NCBI GenBank assembly: GCA_012861695.1
Contig: JAAOOA010000050.1
Span: 600,001 to 664,000 of the forward strand
Reading direction: 5' to 3'
Length of the DNA: 64,000 bases
From: Trematomus loennbergii
Taxonomy: Eukaryota > Chordata > Actinopteri > Perciformes > Nototheniidae
Position numbers and translations under genes: made by a program. The notes under the pieces are model-generated. The model worked only from the letters and a program-made list of their open reading frames with translations, did not search any database and was not told the origin of the DNA. Each line of letters starts with the position of its first letter. The first letter of the stretch is position 1. Shown in pieces: positions 27,101 through 34,058 of the stretch.

Positions 27101-28188
27101 GTTTGCTCTGGATGCAGATCTGGCTGACCAGTGGAGAAAGGACATGAGTATGTCTTTCCTGCCTTGAGTGTGGGACTCTAACACCTGGAAAGTTCAGCTC
27201 CTGCAATGGAAAGAAGCTATACCTTAGCTGCGTAAAGGTGCTAAACCTCAGCTCGCTCGCAGGTGTCAGAGAGTCGAGGTGGACGGATGTGTTTGGCTTG
27301 GGCTTTTCCCCTTAAGGGCAGCTGGAGGATCTTGTATAAAGCTCCGGTTGAGAAACGGATGGCTGACATCCAATGGAGAGTTATACACGGTGCAATAGCC
27401 ACTAACAAATATAGAGCTCATTTTGACCCCGGCACAAGGGGGGGCTGTCCGTTCTGTTTTATGGCAGAAACACTGGAGCATTTAGTGGTGTCCTGTCCCA
27501 GATTGGCTGGTCTAAAAAAAATGTTACAGGGGTGGGTGGAAGGGTTCGGGGAGGTTTTCTCCATAGCACTTTTTGTCCATGGCCCCAAATACATCCTGAA
27601 AAAGAAGGAAACTCTAGTACTGATACATTTCTGGTTTGCTAATGCAAAATTAGCAATCTGGAAAAGTAGGAAGAACCAAGTTGCTGGAGTGGGATGGACG
27701 GATGCAGTGCTCTGTCTGAGGGGGCTGGTGGCAGCGCGTCTGAGGGTGGAGCATGCGTACTATACGCTGATCAATCATCTGCAGGGGTTTCTGGATGTGT
27801 GGGCTGTTGGGCAGGTTCTGTGCTCACTGGGGGAGAAGGACTCTCTATTATTGAAGTTTTAAAAATTAGGTGTACTCTTTGTTTTTAAAGTGTGTAAAAG
27901 AGGATGTTTTTAAATGGGTAATATGTTTCAAATGATATTTATTTGGTAGTCATGAAAATCTGGTTATTTATTTTTTTGAAATTGTAATGTATTAGGGTTT
28001 TTCCAACTCTTTTGCAGGGTGTGTGTATAGTTAAAACAAATGTAAATAATTTGTTTTGTAGGTGCGGTGAGAACTCTGAGCTGTATGTGCTGCTGCTGCT
28101 GCTCTGGCTGCTGCTCTACTGTTTCTTGCTGCTGCCTCAGATGGACCTGAAGACCCTGCCCAGCCTGCTACTGAACCTGGACCACTGA
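26..28188 (+). CDS. clmn: calmin gene, 5'-partial (ten exons in window)
   Basis: Calmin is a calponin-homology protein with tandem actin-binding CH domains at the N terminus, a long acidic low-complexity middle and a C-terminal membrane anchor. Ten exons with GT-AG borders and compatible phases can be assembled: 26-109, 194-286, 3668-3861, 5655-5848, 6320-6402, 6504-8461, 20449-20618, 21959-22049, 22139-22200 and 28062-28188. Diagnostic peptides include HRIFRLNNIAK, GLIWNIILFFQIKELTGN, YGVAVHDFGKSW and the anchor LLWLLLYCFLLLPQMDL, all close to my memory of human CLMN. The upstream exons, including the start codon and the first part of CH1, are outside the window. Exon 6504-8461 has five single-base frameshifts. 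Downstream in the same orientation is dicer1, as in mammals. Identity is inferred from remembered protein sequence; no search was run. Confidence 0.93.
194..286 (+). CDS. clmn: clmn exon: end of first CH domain, part 2
   Basis: The exon has 31 codons between a GCAG acceptor (190-193) and a GTAATC donor (287). It encodes VKLVSIDAADVADGN and then GLIWNIILFFQ. The latter is the conserved C-terminal helix of a CH1 domain, a core part of the actin-binding surface in this family. The intron before it is only 84 bp. Confidence 0.9.
287..3667. other. clmn intron with old repeat sequence
   Basis: This 3.4 kb intron contains no convincing gene. Roughly 600-1440 belongs to an interspersed repeat family that includes the hairpin at 1249-1382 and recurs in reverse at 53320-53640. 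1441-3600 is AT-rich and holds only short chance ORFs. The small open frames at 2693-3385 show no recognisable family. Confidence 0.6.
1249..1382. repeat. hairpin-forming inverted repeat
   Basis: Arms at 1249-1290 and 1342-1382 (about 41 nt, two small differences) are reverse complements around a loop of about 51 nt. Each arm contains GGATAATGTGCAGCG and GGTCATTATGGG (or its complement). A related, truncated form lies on the opposite strand at 53355-53415 (ATAATATGC and GGCTCGCTGC cores), so this is probably the end structure of a dispersed non-autonomous element. Its superfamily is unknown. Confidence 0.8.
3668..3861 (+). CDS. clmn: clmn exon: CH1-CH2 linker and start of CH2
   Basis: After a CCCAG acceptor the exon encodes IKELTGNIRSQF, then a Ser-rich linker (SSSSLSSIPTSSDSDTS), an Ala run, and HSNAIKKLLQWVQKRTRK, the first helix of CH2. 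It ends with two bases of a Lys codon before GTGAGT at 3862, completed by the first base of the next exon. The same organisation, with a Ser-rich inter-CH linker, exists in human calmin. Confidence 0.9.
3942..5300 (-). mobile_element. AGAGTGGTGC-family DNA element, reverse copy, interrupted
   Basis: Read on the minus strand, 5095-5290 and 4010-4130 match the interiors of the copies at 29634 and 45021. Shared signatures are the CTGCTAAGCTAAAG stretch, a GTAGTCTCATTTA stretch and a segment near AACCACAGACCT. The left end (3942 on) resembles the family's terminal GAGTGGTGC motif but is degraded. The copy is split by the insertion at 4136-5089, and its other end is lost near 5300. Confidence 0.7.
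4136..5089. mobile_element. hAT-like non-autonomous element with 5-bp flanking repeats
   Basis: The element starts CAGGGCTCAACGCTAAC and ends in the near-complement of that sequence (TTACTGTCGAACCCTG). GTATG directly flanks both sides (4131-4135 and 5090-5094). Both termini are enriched in TGGTTGCCA repeats. CAGGG termini point to hAT; a 5-bp rather than 8-bp duplication suggests the hAT5-like group. No transposase frame is visible. Confidence 0.75.
5497..5527. repeat. short perfect palindrome
   Basis: Arms of 14 nt (ATCCATTGTTATAC and its complement) flank a 3-nt loop. They lie in GC-rich, repeat-like sequence just upstream of the exon at 5655, probably at the end or centre of a small foldback element. 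Confidence 0.6.
5655..5848 (+). CDS. clmn: clmn exon: core of second CH domain
   Basis: The exon encodes YGVAVHDFGKSWKSGLAFLA and IKSIDPSLVDM, then RENL-like TKENLEDSFRIAHYSLGI and LLEPEG. This is the central CH2 core (helices C-F), with the D-F-x-x-S-W and G-L-A-F-L-A signatures. The acceptor TCTCAG precedes 5655. The donor GTAACA begins at 5849, leaving one base of an Asp codon. Confidence 0.93.
6320..6402 (+). CDS. clmn: clmn exon: end of second CH domain
   Basis: With the leftover G of the previous exon this gives 28 codons: DLTINAPDEQSIMTY then VSQFLEHFPGIEE. The DEQSIMTYV-QFLE-FP string is the closing helix of CH2 in calmin. Donor GTAGGA begins at 6403 and the following intron is 101 bp. 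Confidence 0.92.
6504..8461 (+). CDS. clmn: clmn large acidic exon (five frameshifts)
   Basis: This is the long, Glu/Asp/Ser-rich middle of calmin, equivalent to the giant exon of mammals. It starts PEERCQPIERSV and ends MDSILEDDE before GTAAAT at 8462. The reading frame must be switched at about 6660 (one A short in an AAA run, which otherwise gives a stop just after APPK), 6965 (one G short), 7873 (one G extra), 8075 (one G short) and 8175 (one base extra). Between the switches the frames stay open for up to 309 codons. Positions 8192 and 8264 each start an MDLFY-x-D motif, 24 residues apart, and human calmin has a related DLFYFP. The stretch is low complexity and probably disordered. The clustering of breaks in homopolymers argues for assembly error rather than a pseudogene. 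Confidence 0.85.
8462..9837. other. clmn intron, no recognised features
   Basis: AT-rich intronic sequence with only chance ORFs. No repeats could be matched within this window. Confidence 0.5.
9838..9966 (+). mobile_element. AGAGTGGTGC-family DNA element, 5' fragment
   Basis: The terminal AGAGTGGTGCAG is followed by sequence resembling the starts of the copies at 29634 and 45021 (GCATCACAAG, GCTCCCT, ACAAAAAGCAAT, ATTGGG, TTTTGCAGAAA). It is cut off near 9966, where a different repeat begins. Confidence 0.65.
9971..11160 (+). repeat. probable teleost interspersed repeat with ACTGTATATATAAATGGACG start
   Basis: The segment opens with CCATAGACTGTATATA and GACGTCACCCAT, a combination I associate with common fish interspersed repeats. 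It continues through GC-rich sequence with many GCTAGC/AGCTAA words and ends near a TTTGTGTTCACAATAAAAG polyadenylation-like segment around 11100. No coding domain was recognised and the boundaries are uncertain. Confidence 0.35.
11556..12072 (+). mobile_element. hAT-family remnant (MGKCK-type)
   Basis: The segment begins GGGGTGTCCGCGGGGTCTTA and ends with repeated AAGGTCTTAAAA and a CAGGATTCCTG terminus, the layout of a common fish hAT group. At 11872 a short + frame starts MGKCKSASKWLED, resembling the N terminus of domesticated hAT transposase-like proteins. It stops after 27 codons, so only a relic remains. Confidence 0.6.
12735..13594. mobile_element. TTAA-flanked MITE (Kolobok/piggyBac type)
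   Basis: A perfect 15-bp terminal inverted repeat, AGGGCCCATGTCATG / CATGACATGGGCCCT, bounds an 860-bp element. TTAA lies exactly on both sides (12731-12734 and 13595-13598). TTAA target duplication is used by the piggyBac and Kolobok superfamilies. No transposase frame is present, so it is non-autonomous. Confidence 0.88.
13599..14409. other. clmn intron between two TTAA elements
   Basis: About 800 bp of AT-rich sequence without a recognised gene or repeat. Confidence 0.4.
14414..15274. mobile_element. TTAA-flanked element with ~70-bp AAAT-rich inverted termini
   Basis: The left end (14414-14485) and right end (15207-15274) are inverted repeats of about 70 bp. Both start GTATAAAT and include GTGTAAATAAATGTAT and TACAGGAATAAATAAATAAA. 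TTAA flanks both sides (14410-14413, 15275-15278). The left terminus is followed by a further expansion of AAAT units to about 14670. The interior (about 14750-15200) is unique sequence with an open + frame containing CIEDLAQLDMDVDVNPAVF, not recognised. The termini resemble microsatellite but carry matching interruptions, so they are true TIRs. Confidence 0.8.
15279..15960 (+). mobile_element. TTAA-adjacent element starting AGGAGACCTATCATGC
   Basis: The sequence starts directly at the TTAA of 15275-15278 with AGGAGACCTATCATGCAAAA, a terminus I associate with abundant fish DNA elements. The interior 15562-15660 is also present, inverted, at 22675-22790 (shared ACGCTGTAGTACATATGCCA and AAAGCAGCGAAGAAGAC). 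The opposite terminus was not found, so the right boundary is a guess. Confidence 0.5.
16215..16845 (-). mobile_element. 3' fragment of a Rex/CR1-like LINE
   Basis: GGGACAGTGCACATTAATGA and CATCTGTAGTCCC are shared with the left end of the minus-strand LINE at 45330. Here the reverse-transcriptase part is missing and only 3' UTR-like and extreme C-terminal sequence remains, typical of 5'-truncated LINE copies. Confidence 0.6.
16851..17582. mobile_element. PIF/Harbinger-like MITE
   Basis: The terminal inverted repeats are TGGCGCGTTTCCACTACA at 16851 and its exact complement ending at 17582. Both are flanked by TAA (16848-16850, 17583-17585), fitting the 3-bp TWA target of PIF/Harbinger. An internal near-copy of the terminus (GGCGCATTTCCATTACA) lies at about 16927. 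There is no transposase frame in 732 bp. Confidence 0.85.
17620..18490. repeat. region with inverted and direct partial repeats
   Basis: The segment near 17716-17760 (CAAATGCATATAGGCC then ACCCATTTACACTGCTCTT) reappears inverted at about 18424-18481. TATCTGC-TTTTCTCTTTTG occurs in direct orientation at about 17630 and 18322. This may be a decayed foldback element. A LINE/SINE tail lies inside it. Confidence 0.45.
18160..18235 (+). mobile_element. SINE/LINE 3' tail fragment
   Basis: GTAAGTCGCTTTGGATAAAA followed by GCGTCAGCTAAATG is the hallmark 3' tail shared by many fish SINEs and their partner LINEs. No tRNA-derived head is visible upstream. Confidence 0.6.
18858..19752 (+). repeat. dispersed repeat, copy 1 (pair with 22905-23562)
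   Basis: Three blocks match copy 2 in the same order: GGGGTTAATGTATGATAT near 18868, AATAAAGAAGTGTAA near 19396, and GCGCCATCTC to GCTACATCTGTAG (about 19580-19752). Copy 1 additionally contains 19000-19390, which holds GGGAGAAACCTCGGGGAGAG and GGAGGGATCCCTCTCCCAGG, a motif set I recall from common fish repeats. Confidence 0.6.
19990..20168 (-). pseudogene. hAT transposase C-terminal fragment
   Basis: On the minus strand this encodes TSTYLCECGFSALTLIKSKY followed by WSRLQPEEDLRLFLST, the strongly conserved C-terminal hATC dimerisation region of Charlie/ZBED-like hAT transposases. The terminus AGCGGTTTTCAAAGTGTG lies near 20286 on the same strand, so the element reads leftward from about 20287. 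Only the end of the ORF survives. A C homopolymer (20231-20254) sits between terminus and ORF. Confidence 0.75.
20449..20618 (+). CDS. clmn: clmn exon
   Basis: The exon opens after a CGTATTAG acceptor and closes before GTAGGC at 20619. It encodes ETNQEAEKESESQEAC, then ARGRDLSEAEQQSS-like acidic/Ser-rich sequence ending EITEPVR. Entry phase 0 fits the GAG-ending exon at 8461, and the two leftover bases fit the next exon. No domain is recognised; it continues the disordered middle of calmin. Confidence 0.75.
20619..21958. other. clmn intron, no recognised features
   Basis: AT-rich intron with a G homopolymer at 20684-20699. No repeat or gene was identified in the remainder. Confidence 0.5.
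21959..22049 (+). CDS. clmn: clmn exon: basic Ser/Arg segment
   Basis: It encodes RSDSRSSIRQDESQIPPVLR then HRKGPRFTEAK, between a TTCTCAG acceptor and a GTGGGT donor at 22050. The Ser/Arg-rich stretch shortly before the membrane anchor parallels the basic, Ser-rich juxtamembrane region of human calmin. Confidence 0.8.
22139..22200 (+). CDS. clmn: clmn exon: short juxtamembrane exon
   Basis: This 62-bp exon (DKETARTAAPGAVDNRDSSL) lies between CCACTCAG and GTAAGA. Its two leftover bases TG combine with the first G of the exon at 28062 to give Trp. The 5.9 kb intron that follows contains the L1-Tx1 element. Confidence 0.75.
22243..22892. mobile_element. DNA element with internal hairpin
   Basis: The ends TTAGACCCCATTTACAC and a partial complement (GTAAACGTGTCTAA) suggest terminal inverted repeats. 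An internal palindrome has 19-nt arms at 22493-22511 and 22541-22559 (CTGTAGCATGG core). The right part, 22675-22790, is the inverted counterpart of 15562-15660. No transposase is recognisable. Confidence 0.5.
22905..23562 (+). repeat. dispersed repeat, copy 2 (pair with 18858-19752)
   Basis: The three blocks also found in copy 1 occur here: GGGGTTAATGTATGATAT near 22912, AATAAAGAAGTGTAAA near 23141, and GCGCCATCTC to GCTACATCTGTAG (23400-23562). Similarity ends where the L1-Tx1 ORF1 sequence becomes unique. It is either a separate element or part of the LINE 5' region. Confidence 0.6.
23528..23992 (+). CDS. L1-Tx1 ORF1 C-terminal remnant
   Basis: An open frame of 154 codons whose first part may be the chance extension of an upstream repeat. 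The recognisable portion reads DTDGEGDSDCVSVADSLSQ, then YSLEEINVFLEESFGK and LRKHVTAMKK, ending in a Lys/Arg-rich tail. An acidic spacer before a helical, basic C-terminal segment is usual for the nucleic-acid-binding ORF1 of fish Tx1-like LINEs. The N-terminal part with any zinc knuckles is missing, so the copy is 5'-truncated within ORF1 or rearranged there. Confidence 0.6.
   Translation: MESYLECYICSRTGEDRAAGQVEAVGTQQELPSGSERQKELQQAADSNEVTEMDTDGEGDSDCVSVADSLSQNAEIYSLEEINVFLEESFGKAVEVRDFFPDTNKFLHTVSTLQKVVGLDLLDEKKRYRLRKHVTAMKKGTKESKRGRKLKRFK
23563..27980 (+). mobile_element. L1-Tx1 clade LINE, nearly full length
   Basis: A non-LTR retrotransposon in sense orientation inside the last clmn intron. 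It has an ORF1 remnant (to 23992), then an ORF2 with APE endonuclease, reverse transcriptase and a C-terminal Cys/His motif (24001-27862). ORF2 motifs and overall order match the Xenopus Tx1 149-kDa protein as I remember it, rather than mammalian L1. The 3' end lies between 27862 and the exon at 28062, with no clear poly(A). Confidence 0.85.
24001..27862 (+). pseudogene. L1-Tx1 ORF2: endonuclease and reverse transcriptase, frameshifted
   Basis: The endonuclease part shows ASLNMNGG, FLQETH, NVYAPNQG, LGGDWNVC and (in a shifted frame) RLDRFY and TDHQLVSLD. The reverse transcriptase shows SGKAPGIDGLPADFF, LPKKGDLTLLKNWRPVALL, DQEKAFDRVDH, IRQGCPISGLLYSIAIEP and AYADD (26117-26131), with KVLGVWLG after it. 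A CPFC...H...SC motif near 27450 is the C-terminal zinc-knuckle-like element of the clade. At least seven frame changes are needed, near 24335, 24660, 25155, 25360, 25945, 26655 and 26765. Several sit in T or G runs, as in the host genes, so the genomic copy could be far more intact than it looks. Confidence 0.85.
28062..28188 (+). CDS. clmn: clmn last exon: C-terminal membrane anchor
   Basis: After a TTTTGTAG acceptor the exon encodes CGENSELYVLLLLLLWLLLY, then CFLLLPQMDLKTLPSLLLNL and DH before TGA (28186-28188). The Leu-rich helix with a W-LL-YC-LLL-PQ-D pattern is the tail anchor of calmin, close to human FLWLLVYCLLLFPQLD. Few residues follow the helix, so the protein should be tail-anchored with its CH domains in the cytosol. 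A transcript ending in the LINE-bearing intron upstream would lack this anchor. Confidence 0.93.
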
Positions 28189-28193
28189 AAACT

Positions 28194-28248
<55 letters not shown>

Positions 28249-28442
28249 CACACACACACACGCACACGCACACACAGCTCCACTGCCACTTTCCTGTTCA
28301 TTACTCTGACTGTACTCCAGATCAAGTGAAGGCATTTATGTATTTCAAACTACTAAAGCTTTTTAGATTTTTGCTTTTGAGCTTCGATGTGGCTTTATGT
28401 AATCTGTATGACAATGTGTTGGGGCCACTGCTAAGAAATAAA
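28189..28442 (+). terminator. clmn: clmn 3' UTR with polyadenylation signal
   Basis: The first AATAAA after the stop is at 28437-28442 and would give a 3' UTR of about 270 nt. A (CA)n run lies immediately after the stop codon (28196-28276). A further AATAAA near 29294 could be used as a distal site. Confidence 0.55.
28196..28276. repeat. (CA)n microsatellite
   Basis: About 40 dinucleotide units with a few interruptions, starting eight bases after the clmn stop and therefore in the 3' UTR. Confidence 0.95.
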
Positions 28443-29633
28443 GATATTTGACTTTTAAGAATCAATTATAAAATAAGTGGTGTACTTTTAAGAAAAAAAG
28501 AGTGATATTATTACAAATTGGTTGTATTTTGATAAAGAAAAGTCAGTATTTTCAAAGTCAGTGCTATGAAATTCACCTTCAACTCTAAGGGAAAGTCTTC
28601 ATATTATAAGGAATACATCATAACTTCCTATAAAGAAGTTGTATTTTCATAATATTTCTACAAAATAACAACTTTATCTGTTCTTAAGTTTTTTCCTATG
28701 ATGTTTTTTCATTTGTTCTCCAAAAATTTACAATTAACTCATAGAATTATGGCTTAATTTATGTAACCGTTTTTTCTCAAAATGTATAACTATTCTAGCC
28801 GTGGCCCTGACGTTCTGTTTTAAAGACACTATAGAATGTTTATTGCGGACATTGAAAGACATTATGACTGTACAGCACACTTTTTGTACATAAATATATT
28901 CTATGGATTTATGGACGCACAGTTGCCTAAATATCTTAATAGCCATTTAAGAAGACGTTGGAAGTTACTTTACTTTTATCAGATAATAAAACTGGACATA
29001 GTGAAGCTGAAGCCGGAAAATAAAATCAAGCATGTAGATGAAACAGCTGGGCTTTCTGAGCTTATGTATCTGTTTTATGTAAAGATGAATGAAGGGGGAT
29101 TATGATCTGTTGCACTTTTTAATACAAACTGCCAAAGATAGTGCGCATACAGAAAGTACACAACTCACCATAGGAATGGAAGTCTTGTTTATAACACACA
29201 GAGGGTCTTCATTTACTCTTATACTAAAGCGTTGCCCAGCTCTATATTGCATAACAGTTGAGGCGAAATATGTATTTGTAATATTTTATGAGAAATAAAT
29301 GTTTTATGTGATGGAACGATGCTTGTCCCAGTCTGTCAATAGAAAGAGAATGCTTTACAATGAAACATCTTTCTACATGTTATTTTTGAATATTATCTGT
29401 AATGAAGCACTATGACAAAGTGGGTGAAGTCTCTGTTTACTCTGAATTACAGTCCCCCCCCCCCCCACCCCCCCTCCCATCCACTGACTGAGGGCTATTC
29501 CTGCTCACTACAAACTAGGTCGTCCTATAGCACAGTGCAACACTATCAAATCTTGTATTTGTGTGTTTTTATTTTACGGTTATCCTTGTGAGAACTAGAT
29601 CTGTGTCCCAGTTCCATACTGCCTGCATCCATT
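28443..29633. other. clmn-dicer1 intergenic, left part
   Basis: AT-rich sequence without a recognised gene. A C-rich tract lies at 29454-29475. Small open frames at 28836-29298 have no recognisable family. Confidence 0.5.
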
Positions 29634-31480
29634 ACAGAGTGGTGCAGGGATGACGTATTTCTGTAGGCCGACCCTGAAGCCAGCATCACAAGGGCTCCCT
29701 CTACAAAAGCCAATGGGATTTTTCCATTGGGTTTTGAAATATTGCAGAAATTAAATGTGGGGTAGGTAATTCACTTCAGAAACACTTTTTGTTATATTCC
29801 ATGGAATGCTCTTAACATCCCGATAGCAATGAATATATTAAATGCTTTGACAATAAATACATAAAAAAATGTCATCTGTGGAAGCCATTCTGTAAAAAGC
29901 ACGACCAATCTGAGCCGGCCCGGCTAAAATAACTGGATGGCCTACCTGCCTGTCAGCCTTCCATCTGTGCACAAACTTATCTCGTGCCCTCATTGGTCAT
30001 GTGCGCGTCCGTGTGTGTTGGAGGAGGGGCTCTGTAAGGAAGTCTGAAGGAAGGGGCAGATTTTTTCCGGTTGTGTACTTTCAAATTTGAGCGCACTCGA
30101 GCTGGTTTCTCCATTCTTACCTACCCTACCTTTAAGATCTGTGGCAAACACATGTTTATGATACTTACACTTTTGATTCAGCTTCACATATTATCACTAC
30201 TTTATGGTTTTTTAAGCGTAAAAGCAAACGCCAGAGGCTAGGCTATAAACAAACTACACATGACTTCACATCACCACTGCTAAGCTAAAGGTGGCTAACA
30301 TTCATTGTGATGATGTCTAGTAGTCTCATTTATCCACTGTTAGCAACAACTGTTTTTAAGACGCATAAAAGCTTGAGACATTCACCAGTTGTATTCACTG
30401 GTGTATTTTATGTCATAGAACAAAGCGTTAACATCTCCACAGCTTGTCTTAACCATAGACCTTGTTTCAGGCTAACAACCTAACATGTACAAAAAAAACA
30501 TTGATTTCGAGAAGAGGGAATAGGAAGTGGTAAAAAGCTAACTAATTTCCAGGTTTAAGGATCTATTCTATAAAACATGGATGTCTTCCAACTACCTTAA
30601 ACTGAACAGCAATAAAACAGCTCATGGTTGTGGCACCCAAGGCCCTGCTCCAGAAGGTTGGTGACTTCATCCTCGAGGTCGACGGCTGCTCCATCTCCCC
30701 ATCTCCTGAAGCCCACAACCTGGGTGTCATCCTTGACTCCACCCTTTCCTTCCATTCCCATGTCAAATCTGTGACCAAATCGGCCTTTTTCCATCTAAGG
30801 AACATTGCCAGACTCCGACCGTCACTCTCGGAGTCGGTTGCCGAAACCCTAGTCCATGCGTTTGTCACCTCCCGCTTGGACTACTGCAATGGTGTCCTGT
30901 TCGGGGTTCCCAAAAAACCCTGGACAGGCTCCAGTATGTCCAAAACTGTGCTGCTAGGGTACTCACACACACAAAGCCGTGGCAGCACATCACTCCCACC
31001 CTCATCCACCTACACTGGTTGCCGGTCAAGTCCCGTATATCCTACAAAGTCCTCCTCCTTACCTACAAGTCCCTCCATGCCCTTGCCCCCCAGTACCTAT
31101 CGGACATCCTTCACCCACATGCCCCACCCCGGAACCTGAGGTCCTCAGACTCTGGCCTGCTTACCACCCCCCGCACCAAACTGCGAACCTTCGGGGACAG
31201 AGCCTACAGTGTGGCTGCCCCCACCCTCTAGAACGCTCTCCCTGCGGAGATTCGCAACATCCCCACACTCGACGCCTTCAAAGGGCCTCAAGACCCATCT
31301 GTTTGCCAAGGCTTTCGGCCCCTAATCGATCTGTTGTTTTGTCTGTCTGACTTTTGTTTTGTTATGTTTGTTTTTTGCTATATTACTTGTAAAGCGACCT
31401 TGGGTCCCTTGAAAGGCGCTATATAAATGCAAGCTATTATTATTATTATTATTATTATTCCCGCACCACTCTATATGCTA
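29634..31480 (+). mobile_element. AGAGTGGTGC-family DNA element, split by an L2 LINE
   Basis: The left terminus CAGAGTGGTGCAGGGATGA and right terminus CCGCACCACTCTATA (31461 on) are inverted repeats. The element's own sequence (29634 to about 30551) parallels the copy at 45021-48105 throughout, for example CTGCTAAGCTAAAGGTGGCT and the AACCATAGACCT stretch. The right terminus is separated from the body by the L2 insertion and its ATT tail. Confidence 0.75.
30552..31459 (+). mobile_element. L2-like LINE, 5'-truncated
   Basis: This is the C-terminal part of a reverse transcriptase ORF. It shows HNLGVILDSTLSFHSHVKSV, SRLDYCNGVLFGVPKK, then RISYKVLLLTYKSLHALAPQ and a TL-stop-NALPAEIRNIPTL segment where TAG replaces the usual Trp codon. 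The 3' tail AAAGGCGCTATATAAATGCA and (ATT)n are typical of L2. It carries stops and frameshifts. Confidence 0.85.
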
Positions 31481-32655
31481 ATTGTGCTAGAATTCTGTTT
31501 TGCCAGTTACGATACAAAAAGTCAGGAAATGAGGCAATATGAGCACCAACAGATCTTTGGAAAACCGATAATTCAATATTAGTATACACAGTCCATCAAC
31601 AAGGAAACACAGTTAGTTGAATAAAGTACTAAGGCCTCCCATGAGTTATCCAGTAACAGCATTTTTGGTCAAAGACCTCAGATATTATGGCGAAATGATC
31701 ACAAACTTTAAAGTTTCAAAGGCAAAATTAAAAACTAATAAAATATTTACAGTACTAATAAAGTCATGTACAAGAGCTAAAAGAAAAAGAAAATACCAGA
31801 AAATGAAAAGAAAGGATAAAATCAAAGTACATATACAGATCAATGTACTATAATGCCATAAAACATTTTTAAAGATTAACCCAAGAGCACAAACGTCTGT
31901 TTTGTATCTTAGAAATGCATATTATTGGTTAGTTGAACTAATTAAAGTCAAATTACTGTTGATAAAATATTTCTAAACTTTGATTATGATTGTTGAAGAG
32001 AGATTCAGGTTCAGTCCACATTCCAACACTGACTGTTCAGTCTGTTATCGGCCTATTTGAATGAACTACATTCAGACCTCAGAACGCTTTAGTATGTAAA
32101 TGGGACAGCTCAGTTTTACTGGAGACATTCCACCATGGGCTGCTTAGGGTTGCTAATGTCAGTCAGTCAGATAGAACCTTCAGGTTAATGTTGAAATTGA
32201 AGCATGGAGATTAAAGATTATAAAAATAAGTTTCTTATCAAACCTTGTTATGAGAAACATAATCATCTTGTGATGCCAGGAAACATTCAGAAAAATAAAG
32301 ATTGGGACACACTGTCCTTTACAACCTGATAAGCATACATTAGGTAAGCATTAAATAAAATCTAACATTTGTATACGTTTTTAAATAATTAAATCTGGGT
32401 AAGGGCAAGGGCCTAACTTTGTTTTCAAAGTGGAACCACCTTATAACTAAGATATAATAAGGATAATAAGGATTAGATTTTTAGTATGTGTCCCAATATG
32501 CAAGAAAAGTGCCCTCTTGGTCTGAAACTGAGTGACCATGAATGCATCACGACTCTCTGCACATGTCCTGAAATACTGTGTCCCTCTGAGTCTGGGACGG
32601 GACGTGAGGAAATAGTAGGACAGTTTAAGGTCTTTACAAGGGTACAGTAGACTGT
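31480..32655. other. intergenic, no recognised features
   Basis: AT-rich sequence. The Lys-rich frame at 31617-31853 is compositional and shows no family features. Confidence 0.5.
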
Positions 32656-32872
<217 letters not shown>

Positions 32873-33667
32873 TGTGTCTCCAGTGACTATGGCCACAGGA
32901 CCATAGCAGCCCCCCCACCACCATAACCCTGAAAGGACTGACCTAGTAAAGCATATTAGCTTTTGTATTGGAACCTTACTGTTTCATCTGCAGTCGAGTG
33001 CAATAAAGGACATCTTTTAAACTCTCATCTTCTCTTCCATTTTAGAGATGTTAGATATCTGTGAATACTTAAATTATACAAATATAATTGTTTACCACTT
33101 TTTTCATTTAAAGCTGCATTTTTCTATATTTTTACTTCAACAATGGGTCAAATGTGAAGTGTAAAAGAGGTGGCTCGAGGTGACAAATCATAATGATCTG
33201 AATCTGCTGTTCCACTCCGCTCAACTGAGCTTTTGAACCCCTTTTAGCCTCTTTCAGTTCATTATTTAGTCTTAAATAAAAGACAGGGCTTTGTTTCAGT
33301 ATCTGCACCTTGGATTGCAAGGTTCAATTCTAACTGTATTTTCCAAGTACTTGTACTCTGTGCAATGACCATAAATCTGATGGAATCAAAAGAAATAAGA
33401 GTTAGGTGTTTTTCTCAGAGCTATAGGGAGTTGCTGAACTCCAAATGAATTCTAATGTTGCTCTGTTTCTCCTGCGACACAAAAATGTGCGTGTGTGTTT
33501 TGGAGTGCTTCCCCCCATCGGCCAACAAACTAAACACAATGATCAGAACATGCTTTAAGTTTCATAGCAAGGCTATACAGTATATGGACACATCACATTA
33601 AGTAACATGTAGTCAGGCAGATGTGTAAAGTAACTGAAATGAACTGTGTCAAATCTAACCTTAGATG

Positions 33668-34058
33668 CATAAGTGGGTCTTTTTTGACCCGGTGAGGTGG
33701 TTTTCTTAGAGTATCTTTGTAATTAAAAAAAAGTATCATTTCATATTCCAGCTATTCCTCAAAAAACATGTTTTGGATATCATGCCATTCAAATTTTTAT
33801 TTAAATGTTAAGAAATTGTAGTTTTTGTATTACTCCAAGCTTCCATAAGTGCATGCATTTTCTATGGAATTTCGTTTTCTTTTCAAAATGTAATTTTTTT
33901 TTTAAAATTATAAACAGTGAAAAATTAAATATAAAATATTTCTAGTGTGAACCAAAATATAATACGAAATATTATACAAGTGATTTTTCTTAACCAAAAT
34001 GACAAAAATGGCATAAAAACACATTATTCTAATACGGGTCCTTTTTGACCCACTTATG
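33668..34058. mobile_element. short MITE with CATAAGTGGGTC termini
   Basis: CATAAGTGGGTCTTTTTTGA at 33668 and its near-complement CCTTTTTGACCCACTTATG ending at 34058 form terminal inverted repeats. Each terminus contains its own GGGTC-GACCC foldback. The interior is AT-rich and noncoding. The superfamily is not determined. Confidence 0.7.
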
